Made by a program: the position numbers and the translations under genes. The notes under the pieces were generated by a model. It did no database searches. It had not been told where the DNA came from and saw only the letters and a program-made list of their open reading frames with translations. Of a stretch of DNA of 6,626 nucleotides, positions 1 through 6,292 are shown in pieces. How positions within the stretch are numbered: position 1 is the first letter of the stretch; the number at the start of each line of letters is the position of its first letter. The stretch is taken from contig JAMPED010000053.1 in the NCBI GenBank assembly GCA_023665325.1, positions 1 through 6,626 of the forward strand, read 5' to 3'. The DNA comes from Acetobacter sp. (GTDB lineage Bacteria > Pseudomonadota > Alphaproteobacteria > RF32 > CAG-239).

Positions 1-1166
1 TCACCGGCATTTTGACCGATAGTATCGCCAACGCCAGACTGGTTAAAAACACTGCGGCGATTTACCACGAACGCCGCACCTTGTGCCAACAAATAAACAC
101 CTACATCAAAACAGCCAAAACCACAGAAAAAGTCGGCGGAAAAACAAATATGTTAAGCACACTAACCTCAGTTTTCTTCCTTGTTATCAATATTACCATT
201 ATAGTCCGCTTTTACTTTATTGATGCTCTTTCTCTTGAAGGACTTATTCTCTGCGCCACCATAACCGGCAGACTTAATGACAAAACATTTCAACTTCTCT
301 CCTTTTTTGATAACTTCCAAAGCAATCTTGGTTCAATCAATGACGCACTTGATCTATTATATCGTCCGTTCGAGATAACAGACAAATCAAATGCTAAAAA
401 ACTTGACGTTAAAACCAACACCATAGAGTTTAACAACGTTACATTCTCACATAACAAAGACCGCCCTTTATTCCAAAAGCTCAACTTATCTATCGCGCAA
501 AATGAAAAAGTCGGATTAGTCGGCTTATCAGGTGCCGGCAAATCCACCCTAATCAACCTCATCTTGCGAGCCTTTGATGTAAAAAGCGGTAAGATCCTCA
601 TTTCAAATCAAGACATTGCTAAAGTAACACAATTCTCCCTACAGCAAAACATTGCCCTAATCTCGCAAGAACCTTGCCTCTTCAATCGCAGCATTATGGA
701 AAATATCCGATTCGCACGCCCTAAAGCCACTGATAAAGAAGTCATCAAAGCTGCAAAACTTGCGCACATCCACGATTCTATTATCAAAATGCCAAATGGC
801 TACAACAGCATTGTCGGAGAGCGTGGTGTCAAACTTTCAGGCGGCGAACGCCAACGCATTGCCATTGCCGCCGCAATCTTAAAAGACACTCCGATTCTTA
901 TTCTAGATGAAGCAACCTCCGCTTTAGATAGTGAGTCAGAACTTGCCATCGAAAAAGCGCTCAAAAACATAATGAAAAATAAAACCGTTATCGCCATTGC
1001 TCACCGCCTATCCACACTCAAAAATATGGATAGAATTCTCGTGCTTGAAAAAGGTAAAATCATTGAGAATGGCACCCCAAAAGAACTACTAAAAAATAAA
1101 TCAGGCACATTCCGCCATTTTTACAAACTCCAATCAGACGGATATTTAAACGAAAAAATGGAGTGA
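1..1166 (+). CDS. ABC exporter, membrane-ATPase fusion (5' end outside window)
   Basis: This is the C-terminal part of a fused ABC exporter (type IV fold, MsbA-like), which would sit in the inner membrane and use ATP to move a substrate outward. The frame is open to the window edge, so the real start lies upstream; the TTG at 12 is internal. About 387 residues are visible of the roughly 580 usual for the family. Numbering from the first full codon (base 3): a coupling-helix region with 'DSIANARLVKN' near residues 5-16, two membrane segments at about 50-85, then the ATPase domain. That domain has Walker A GLSGAGKST at 174-182, a Q-loop in 'LISQEPCLF', signature LSGGE at 278-282, Walker B ILILDE ending at D302-E303, D-loop SALD and H-loop His334. 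All catalytic residues are present. The A-loop aromatic position appears to be His ('FSHNKD') instead of the common Tyr. Substrate cannot be told. It converges on the gene at 1225-2844. Confidence 0.95.
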   Translation, partial: TGILTDSIANARLVKNTAAIYHERRTLCQQINTYIKTAKTTEKVGGKTNMLSTLTSVFFLVINITIIVRFYFIDALSLEGLILCATITGRLNDKTFQLLSFFDNFQSNLGSINDALDLLYRPFEITDKSNAKKLDVKTNTIEFNNVTFSHNKDRPLFQKLNLSIAQNEKVGLVGLSGAGKSTLINLILRAFDVKSGKILISNQDIAKVTQFSLQQNIALISQEPCLFNRSIMENIRFARPKATDKEVIKAAKLAHIHDSIIKMPNGYNSIVGERGVKLSGGERQRIAIAAAILKDTPILILDEATSALDSESELAIEKALKNIMKNKTVIAIAHRLSTLKNMDRILVLEKGKIIENGTPKELLKNKSGTFRHFYKLQSDGYLNEKME

Positions 1167-1185
1167 CATCACGTCACCCCATTTT
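1155..1185. terminator. Bidirectional rho-independent terminator between convergent genes
   Basis: Bases 1155-1167 pair with 1173-1185 in a 13-bp stem with one mismatch (A1162 against C1178), closing a five-base loop ATCAC. The outer pairs are A-T, so each strand has an A-rich 5' side and a T-rich 3' side. On the - strand the T run is longer (six, 1153-1158), which makes it the better terminator for the gene ending at 1225. On the + strand it serves the ABC exporter, whose TGA stop (1164-1166) lies inside the stem. Confidence 0.75.
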
Positions 1186-1224
1186 CCCATCGTTTTTGAA
1201 GCAAAAGAAGCAAAAATTGCTTTA

Positions 1225-2844
1225 TTATTTCACAACATATTTTCTCCAGAATGGAGCTTTATCTGCCAGAGAACTTTGCTGTATCAAGCGATAGTTCTCC
1301 TCTGTCAGTCCCCATTTCTGCACGTATGCGAACACAATGTTCTCTTTGCGTGGAGAAGAAACATCTATGCTGCTGAGCAACCAACGGAACATCTCATCGC
1401 TGATTTTAACACGGCTAAGATATGCCACCTGTTGCTTTTCCATCAGCGATTGCTTAAGGAAAAACTGTTCTGCCTTAGGTAAAAGCGTAAACGTACTAAC
1501 AAGTTCGTCCACATCTTTTCCCCGACGAAAGACATCTAGCTGTGACTGAACATCCAGCTCAGCTTTAGCAATCTTTTGTAAGGTTTCAGAAAGCTCTCCC
1601 AACCTTTCAACCGGAAGTTCTTTTTTGATAACCATAGCGACAACAGCACGAGCAGCAAGTTTTTCGTTCCACCCTTTAAAAGGAAAAACGAAACGCAATG
1701 TTGCACCAGCCTGCTTTGTCTCCATTCCAGCAACAAGCTTTCTCGGAATTTCCGTTTCAAGCACATTGCCGTCATTTTCAGCTATACGATAAAGCATCGC
1801 CAACGCTGGATAATCAGGAGCTTTCTCCACCATCTGATTAAACAGCTCGTTATACAGCTTCGGCAAAATATGCTCCTTAATTTGCCGCATATTCCTCTGA
1901 AAATAGGAGAAGACCCTCGGTTCACTCAGCCTCAAATAGCCGATTCTGAGCCACACATACACATCTTCATCCCCTTTCAAAGTTCCCTTCAAATCAATAT
2001 CGTACATAGAACGATAAACAGCTTTACGAAGGTACCTCAACAATTGCGGAAACATCACGCAGAAGTATGGAGATACCTTCTCATAAGTAAGAAGATTCTC
2101 ACGCACCTTTGCATAGAGCATAGGCTGAAATATTGAAAAATAAGGCATCAACTCTGACATATCCTCTTTTGCTTCAAAAGCAATATTAAAGAAGAGCTCA
2201 ATCAGAGTCTGTCCTTCCTCACCAAGCTGATTAGGAGTAATCTCCCACAGCTTTTTGAGAAAGACTGGAGCCCAGCTCGGCTTAGCCTTGGCAAGGATAG
2301 TTGCCACACCCCAGCGTTCGTATGTTGCCGGAATGAGTTCATCCTCTTTTGCCCCCAGTACTTCTGCTGCCGTTAAAGCATCAAAAGCCGCTGGCACCTC
2401 TTTCGCAAGAGCCTTCAGCGTACAAAGCGCAAGAGAAGCGCAAAGCTCCTTCATCTTTGCACGGCTTGGCGTATAAACACGAGCCACTTTCACCGTAGAG
2501 CGTGTGCTACCCAACGCAATCACAGCGTTAAACTCCTCCTCGGTCTTCACCTCGCCAAGAAGAGCTTCGCATTCACGGTTGATGAGTGCGAGCTTTGTCT
2601 TATGAGACCAGACACGCGCAGCGATGTCTGCGTCTGAAAGCCGGAGCTTACAGATAAGCTCAAGCTCTTTCTCCCTACCTGGGAGATATTTCGTCGCATT
2701 CTTGCGAGTTTTAAGGGTTAAACACTTTACACAGTAGCTAGGAGCTACGGTGCAGATAACAGCAGCCCAAACATCCAGAATGAGCGAGCTAAAAGACTTG
2801 TTTGTCTTCATAAAATAAAAAAAATTAAATTTTAAAAATTTCAT
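1225..2844 (-). CDS. Uncharacterised 539-residue protein, probably all-helical
   Basis: I do not recognise this family. The 539 residues are rich in Leu, Ala, Lys and Glu and read as successive amphipathic helices, so a helical-repeat (solenoid-like) fold is possible; this is inference. There is no nucleotide-binding, protease or nuclease motif that I can see. Residues 18-34 are moderately hydrophobic and are followed by a Cys cluster (C31, C38, C41; the last two as CxxC), but it does not look like a clear signal peptide. The middle (about 225-340) is aromatic-rich and the C-terminus ends in 'FWRKYVVK'. The start at 2844 is chosen because AAGGGG lies upstream, though 12 bases away, which is long; the alternative ATG at 2811 (Met12) has only A/T upstream. 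The gene has its own near-consensus promoter. By eye its codons are more GC-rich than its neighbours' (30 of 60 bases in 2401-2460 against 21 of 60 in 4801-4860), which may point to different ancestry. Confidence 0.85.
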   Translation of the reverse strand: MKFLKFNFFYFMKTNKSFSSLILDVWAAVICTVAPSYCVKCLTLKTRKNATKYLPGREKELELICKLRLSDADIAARVWSHKTKLALINRECEALLGEVKTEEEFNAVIALGSTRSTVKVARVYTPSRAKMKELCASLALCTLKALAKEVPAAFDALTAAEVLGAKEDELIPATYERWGVATILAKAKPSWAPVFLKKLWEITPNQLGEEGQTLIELFFNIAFEAKEDMSELMPYFSIFQPMLYAKVRENLLTYEKVSPYFCVMFPQLLRYLRKAVYRSMYDIDLKGTLKGDEDVYVWLRIGYLRLSEPRVFSYFQRNMRQIKEHILPKLYNELFNQMVEKAPDYPALAMLYRIAENDGNVLETEIPRKLVAGMETKQAGATLRFVFPFKGWNEKLAARAVVAMVIKKELPVERLGELSETLQKIAKAELDVQSQLDVFRRGKDVDELVSTFTLLPKAEQFFLKQSLMEKQQVAYLSRVKISDEMFRWLLSSIDVSSPRKENIVFAYVQKWGLTEENYRLIQQSSLADKAPFWRKYVVK

Positions 2845-2856
2845 TAAGAAGATTTT

Positions 2857-2882
2857 CCCCTTAACGGCTCACCAAAGTTAAG
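2857..2882 (-). promoter_or_regulatory. Leader hairpin overlapping the ribosome binding site of the 539-residue protein
   Basis: On the - strand CTTAAC (2877-2882) can pair with GTTAAG (2860-2865), leaving an 11-base loop. The 3' arm includes the first bases of AAGGGG (2857-2862), the only plausible Shine-Dalgarno sequence for the ATG at 2844. The stem could therefore partly hide the ribosome binding site. Six pairs, four of them A-T, make a weak hairpin, so a regulatory role is only a suggestion. Confidence 0.3.
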
Positions 2883-2967
2883 CGTAAAACCCGAAATCCC
2901 CCTCAAAGCAAGCTTCAAAGAACGACATTCAAATCTATAAAACACAATAACTTTTGTAAACATTAAG

Positions 2968-2996
2968 ATTATATCACATTTTAGTCTTTGAGTCAA
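2968..2996 (-). promoter_or_regulatory. Sigma-70 type promoter for the 539-residue protein
   Basis: On the - strand TTGACT (2991-2996) is followed by exactly 17 bases and then TATAAT (2968-2973). This is a perfect -10 and a five-of-six -35 at ideal spacing. Transcription would begin near 2961 and give a leader of roughly 115 bases before the ATG at 2844. The -35 box overlaps the TGA stop (2993-2995) of the HD-domain gene, and I see no terminator between the two genes, so read-through from the upstream operon could add to expression. Confidence 0.8.
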
Positions 2997-3676
2997 TTCG
3001 ATTCGCAATCGATTTTTTGCAGATATTCAAGCCATTCCATCGCTCCAACCTCTGTAAAAAACTGCTGCAAAAATAAAAGCATAAATTGATGACGTTCCCC
3101 AGCCATCTGCATTCCAGTTGTCGTCTGCATAGCACCTTTAAGCTTCAATAGTTTCTCAAAAAAATGATTGATGGCGTGATTACCTTTCCGATTCTTATTT
3201 TTATATTCTTCGGGCGCTAAATTCTCGTTTGGAAACTCTTCTGCATTAAACAACGGCCGCCCCGTTGCCGCCGAATACATTACTGTCCGACACACACCAA
3301 TCGCCCCCATTGCATCAAGTTTATCCGCATCTGACACAATCTTTTGCTCTATTGTTTCAAATTGCGGACAACTACCGGATTTAGAAAAACTAATCACCTC
3401 AACAACATCTTGCACCTTTTGTGCCAATGCTGTTGATACATCATTATCGCTAAAAAACTTCTGCACCCGCTGTCCATCTGTCCCTAATTTATAATCGTCC
3501 ACATCGTGCAAAATCGCCGCCAGCCGTACTACCAAGCCATCTGCTCCCGATTCGCTAGCTAATATCCGCTCCGCATTTTTAAGCACTCGCAAAATATGCG
3601 CAACATCGTGCCCCGAACAATCCTCACTATGACACGTCAAAGCAAACTCTAAAGCCTTTGAGATAATATCCAACAT
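2993..3676 (-). CDS. HD-domain metal-dependent phosphohydrolase (YpgQ/YedJ type)
   Basis: This is a 227-residue cytoplasmic HD-superfamily hydrolase, close to the usual length for the YpgQ/YedJ group. Seen motifs: 'GHDVAH' with H23, D24 and H27; 'ILHDVDDYK' with the metal-binding pair H57-D58 and acidic D60-D61; and 'SDADKLDAMGAIG' with D116, D118 and D121, which is characteristic of this subgroup. The H...HD...D set that holds the divalent metal is complete. From family knowledge, Bacillus YpgQ is a Mn-dependent pyrophosphohydrolase acting on nucleoside triphosphates; carrying that activity over to this protein is inference. The ATG at 3676 is six bases after the stop of the upstream ABC gene, and GAGG (3681-3684) overlaps that stop, so translation is probably coupled. 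Cys residues at 15, 20 and 103 are not part of the known active site. Its 3' end carries the promoter of the next gene. Confidence 0.9.
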   Translation of the reverse strand: MLDIISKALEFALTCHSEDCSGHDVAHILRVLKNAERILASESGADGLVVRLAAILHDVDDYKLGTDGQRVQKFFSDNDVSTALAQKVQDVVEVISFSKSGSCPQFETIEQKIVSDADKLDAMGAIGVCRTVMYSAATGRPLFNAEEFPNENLAPEEYKNKNRKGNHAINHFFEKLLKLKGAMQTTTGMQMAGERHQFMLLFLQQFFTEVGAMEWLEYLQKIDCESN

Positions 3677-3680
3677 TTAA

Positions 3681-3684
3681 CCTC
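3681..3684 (-). promoter_or_regulatory. Ribosome binding site of the HD hydrolase, overlapping the upstream stop
   Basis: GAGG on the - strand overlaps the TGA (3683-3685) of the ABC gene and sits four bases before the ATG at 3676. The spacing is short but usable. The overlap suggests that ribosomes ending the ABC gene re-initiate on the hydrolase. Confidence 0.6.
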
Positions 3685-5929
3685 ACATTTCTTTACTTTG
3701 TTTCCAAGAAACATTCACCGCAATATTCCTTTCTTTCTTCTCTGGCAAAGGTTTTCCTTCTTTAATACGTTCACTTTTCAGCGCATTTTTTCGCACACCA
3801 ACATACGCGCGTTTGTGCGCTTCTAAAAGCTGACGTTTCTTTTTTCTTTCCGCATCACTTAAAACTTTACCGTCCGCCTCTGCATTGACCACTTCTGCCA
3901 CCGCTTGCATCGGGTTTTCTCCGTTAACGCTATTATTATATAGTTTACGTTTATTTTTTATATCCTCTTTTGTCAACGTTTCACGCAAAAACTCACTTGT
4001 TTGTATCAAATCCATTGGTTTGCCATCAGCCGTTACCGTTCCATTTTCAACCACTACAACTCTATCCGCAAGCGCCACTTCTGTTGGGTTATGCGTTACC
4101 ACAATCACCGTCTTCTCTTCTGCCATATCCTTAAGTGCTTTAACTACCCTCAAACTCAACTTCGGGTCAAGCCCTGTTGTCGGCTCATCCATAATAACAA
4201 TCGGCTTATCAGTCAAAAAAGCGCGCGCCAAAGCCAGACGCTGCTGCTGTCCGCCGGAAAGTTTAGAACCATCCTGCCCAATTCTATGTGACAACCCGTC
4301 GTTAAATTTATCAACATCCGCATCAAACCCCGCTTTTCGGCAAGCTTCCATAAGTTCCTCATCCGTTGCATCCGGTTTAAAATATTTGAGGTTATAGCCG
4401 ATACTCTCATCAAAAAAGTGCACTTTCTGGTCAACAAACGCTATCTGCGCATTCAATTCTTCATCAGAAAGTGTACGTATTTCCTTATCCCCGATAAATA
4501 TCTGCCCCGCTTCAACGTCATAATCGTGCCGGATTAAACTCATCAGCGTTGACTTACCGTTTCCTGACGTCCCGACAACCGCCGTCAAACCACCTTTATC
4601 AAACTCAACGCTCATATCTTTTAAGATTCCTTCAGTTCTCTGGATTTCCCCCTCTCTATCCATAACCTCAACTAAACTCATATTCGTAACATCTTTAACC
4701 AGTGGATATGCAAAACTGACATTTTGTACACTGATTTTGGTATCATTTTCTGCAAGTTTTTCTTTTCCGACCACTCTTTCTAACTCTTTTGGTGTTACTA
4801 ATTTTTTAGTAGCATCAATTAATTTATGCGTTCCGGACTGCATTCGATTCCAAAGTTCAGACAACATCTCGCCTGACCACATCATCTGCCACGATGCCAT
4901 ACTGATAAGTGCAAACCGTCCGATATCGCCGGTCTTTGCCACATCAACGCTCGCAGCTGCCATAATTGCCCCTTCCATCAGAACATTTATAACCGTTCCC
5001 ATAGTCAAATATCCCTTACCACTAGCATACTTAACTTTTTGCATTGCTTTAGAAGATTTATCAAGCCTGCTACGCATCTTTGTCGTTTCAGCACTAACAC
5101 GATTTGTATCTTGTACTAACGGCGTATTTTTAATAGAATCACTATTTTCCTTCCCTACTCTATGCCCAAGCGATGACACTTTACTATTAAGCTTGCGAAA
5201 CACATTATTCATATAACCGCCAAATTCAGCGACCACAACTGTAACCCCCAAAACAGCCGTTGCAAGTTTTGGGTCAATCGCAAACAAACTTGCCGAACTA
5301 ATACCAAAGATAACCGCTTTGGATAAACAATCAACAGACGTATTTAATAACGTATTTTTAGCAGACGCTATTTCACCGACCACCCCGCTTAAAGCCGCAG
5401 GCGCATTATCCTTAAAATACGGTCGTGGCTTATGCAAAATATCTTCATAAACTGCTCCAGTTGTCGCATTAGCGTGTGTATCGTTCAAAACAAGCGATGC
5501 CATACGTACTTTAAAGCCGCAAAAAGAATTCATCCTTTTCCTTATCACTTCCAAACCGGCTACGCCAAAAAATTTAGCTGTCGCCCCCGCTGCTCCTGTA
5601 GCAAGTCCCGAAAGAGAACCAAACAGTAAACTTTGGCAATACGGACCACAACCTTGACAAACCGATTCTCCCACCTTAAAACCAAACGCTTTCCGAAAAT
5701 CTTTCCCCGTTTTCGTCCACGCTTCTTTAAAAACACCCCAAACTGTCTTAAGTGTCCCTTGCTCTTTAACTTTTCTAGCTGCCTGTTCCTCACTAACCAA
5801 AGAAGCCTTGCGCCCAAATCTAAAAACTTTAGAATATAAAGCTTTCCCCCCAATACTTATACGTTCCCTTTCATATTTGAGAAAATTAGGCGTCGTGTTA
5901 ATATTCTTCTCTTTTTTTTCTTCAGCCAT
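3683..5929 (-). CDS. Divergent fused ABC transporter, membrane domain plus ATPase domain
   Basis: The protein has 748 residues against about 580 for ordinary fused exporters. The start at 5929 is chosen because GGAGG (5936-5940) lies six bases upstream; the ATG at 5962 would precede the likely transcription start. Order: a charged soluble region (1-90); a Cys cluster C91-x2-C94-x3-C98; hydrophobic segments at about 100-129, 201-218, 222-240, 307-326 and 336-356, which is five where exporters have six; then an ATPase domain (about 398-650). That domain has A-loop Tyr408, Walker A GTSGNGKST (453-461), a Q-loop in 'FVDQKVHFF', signature LSGGQ (557-561), Walker B IVIMDE ending D581-E582, and H-loop His613. 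The catalytic residues are intact, so it should hydrolyse ATP. 'DEPTTGLD' and 'THNP' look more like importer or LolD/MacB-type ATPases than exporter ones. About 20 extra residues lie between the A-loop and Walker A. Residues 654-748 form a Lys/Arg-rich tail with no family I know. Substrate and direction are unknown. Confidence 0.9.
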   Translation of the reverse strand: MAEEKKEKNINTTPNFLKYERERISIGGKALYSKVFRFGRKASLVSEEQAARKVKEQGTLKTVWGVFKEAWTKTGKDFRKAFGFKVGESVCQGCGPYCQSLLFGSLSGLATGAAGATAKFFGVAGLEVIRKRMNSFCGFKVRMASLVLNDTHANATTGAVYEDILHKPRPYFKDNAPAALSGVVGEIASAKNTLLNTSVDCLSKAVIFGISSASLFAIDPKLATAVLGVTVVVAEFGGYMNNVFRKLNSKVSSLGHRVGKENSDSIKNTPLVQDTNRVSAETTKMRSRLDKSSKAMQKVKYASGKGYLTMGTVINVLMEGAIMAAASVDVAKTGDIGRFALISMASWQMMWSGEMLSELWNRMQSGTHKLIDATKKLVTPKELERVVGKEKLAENDTKISVQNVSFAYPLVKDVTNMSLVEVMDREGEIQRTEGILKDMSVEFDKGGLTAVVGTSGNGKSTLMSLIRHDYDVEAGQIFIGDKEIRTLSDEELNAQIAFVDQKVHFFDESIGYNLKYFKPDATDEELMEACRKAGFDADVDKFNDGLSHRIGQDGSKLSGGQQQRLALARAFLTDKPIVIMDEPTTGLDPKLSLRVVKALKDMAEEKTVIVVTHNPTEVALADRVVVVENGTVTADGKPMDLIQTSEFLRETLTKEDIKNKRKLYNNSVNGENPMQAVAEVVNAEADGKVLSDAERKKKRQLLEAHKRAYVGVRKNALKSERIKEGKPLPEKKERNIAVNVSWKQSKEM

Positions 5930-5935
5930 AACAAA

Positions 5936-5940
5936 CCTCC
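5936..5940 (-). promoter_or_regulatory. Strong ribosome binding site fixing the ABC gene start
   Basis: GGAGG on the - strand lies six bases before the ATG at 5929. This is the strongest Shine-Dalgarno sequence in the window and decides the start against the in-frame ATG at 5962, which would add 11 residues. Confidence 0.85.
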
Positions 5941-5950
5941 ATACATATAA

Positions 5951-5979
5951 AATATACCACAACTTCAGCTATAATGCAA
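5951..5979 (-). promoter_or_regulatory. Probable sigma-70 promoter of the ABC-HD operon
   Basis: On the - strand TTGCAT (5974-5979), 17 bases, then TATATT (5951-5956). Transcription would start near 5944 and leave a leader of about 15 bases that still holds the GGAGG. A second, weaker pair (TTAATG then TTATAG, also 17 apart) lies just upstream. If this promoter is active, the operon does not need read-through from the structured RNA upstream. Confidence 0.6.
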
Positions 5980-6020
5980 ACTTTATCTTCACATTAAGTC
6001 AGATAGGATTTTTAGAATAT

Positions 6021-6043
6021 AAAAAACCCACCAAATTGGCGGG
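6021..6043 (-). terminator. Rho-independent terminator after the structured RNA
   Basis: On the - strand CCCGCC (6038-6043) pairs with GGTGGG (6027-6032) across a five-base loop; one of the six pairs is a G-U wobble. Six T residues (6021-6026) follow at once. The G-U pair becomes an A-C mismatch on the + strand, and there is no T run there, so the signal belongs to the - strand. It lies about 90 bases before the ABC gene and upstream of that gene's promoter, so it ends whatever is transcribed from the 6041-6290 region. Confidence 0.75.
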
Positions 6044-6230
6044 CGGATGTTCGAAAACCGTCATAAATTAGATAAAACCACGGCTCGGCGTATTTGGCTA
6101 TAGCCTTATTTAGCCGACATCCACCCAAGCGGATAGAAGTCGGCATATACAAGTTTTAAGTCGCCTATGCGTTAGCGACTATCTAATTTTATGAAGGGTT
6201 TTCGACGCCCTAGATATGCTATTGCATATC
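6041..6230 (-). ncRNA. Candidate structured RNA (small RNA or cis-acting leader), family unknown
   Basis: On the - strand a long closing stem joins 6181-6210 to 6041-6073. It has GGGCG with CGCCC (5 bp), a bulge, TCGAAAACC with GGTTTTCGA (9 bp), a small internal loop, TCAT with ATGA (4 bp), a single bulged base and AAATTAGAT with ATCTAATTT (9 bp). Inside, a hairpin at 6159-6180 (6-bp stem AGTCGC/GCGACT) abuts the closing stem. A second hairpin at 6113-6144 has GCCGAC/GTCGGC plus ATCC/GGAT. A small palindrome GGCTATAGCC lies at 6096-6105. Upstream, GATATGC/GCATATC (6213-6230) forms a 7-bp hairpin with a four-base loop. A terminator follows directly on the same strand. No open reading frame explains the region. 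It does not match tRNA, tmRNA, SRP RNA, 6S RNA or the riboswitch cores I know. A miniature transposon with long inverted repeats is the main alternative. Confidence 0.55.
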
Positions 6231-6238
6231 CACTAATA

Positions 6239-6266
6239 ACTTTAACAAAAAAAATCTAATTTGCAA
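6239..6266 (-). promoter_or_regulatory. Weak candidate promoter for the structured RNA
   Basis: On the - strand TTGCAA (6261-6266), 16 bases, then TAAAGT (6239-6244). Each box matches four of six consensus positions. Transcription would start near 6232, just before the first hairpin of the structured element, which is the reason for listing it. The boxes alone would not support a call. Confidence 0.25.
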
Positions 6267-6292
6267 GCTAAATAATCATACTCCCCAAACAC

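Noticed and set aside
3885..4397. 170-codon + strand open frame inside the ABC gene
   Set aside because: It is a shadow of the ATPase domain on the opposite strand; Walker A, signature and Walker B are all in the - strand frame.
5930..5962. Longer start of the divergent ABC protein at the ATG at 5962
   Set aside because: GGAGG lies six bases before the ATG at 5929, and the probable -10 box (5951-5956) falls inside the extra codons, so the extension would not be transcribed from the likely start.
5808..6071. 87-codon + strand open frame across the ABC gene start and intergenic region
   Set aside because: It is antisense to the ABC N-terminus, has no recognisable protein features, and its 3' part lies in the structured RNA and terminator.
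6041..6210. Miniature transposon with terminal inverted repeats
   Set aside because: The inverted repeats are long, but I see no target-site duplication at the ends, and the same-strand terminator fits an RNA gene better. It stays an alternative until copies elsewhere in the genome are checked.
6041..6230. tRNA or two-piece tmRNA reading of the folded region
   Set aside because: A TTCGAA-like segment resembles a T-loop, but there is no acceptor stem with CCA, no anticodon arm and no tag reading frame beginning with Ala codons.
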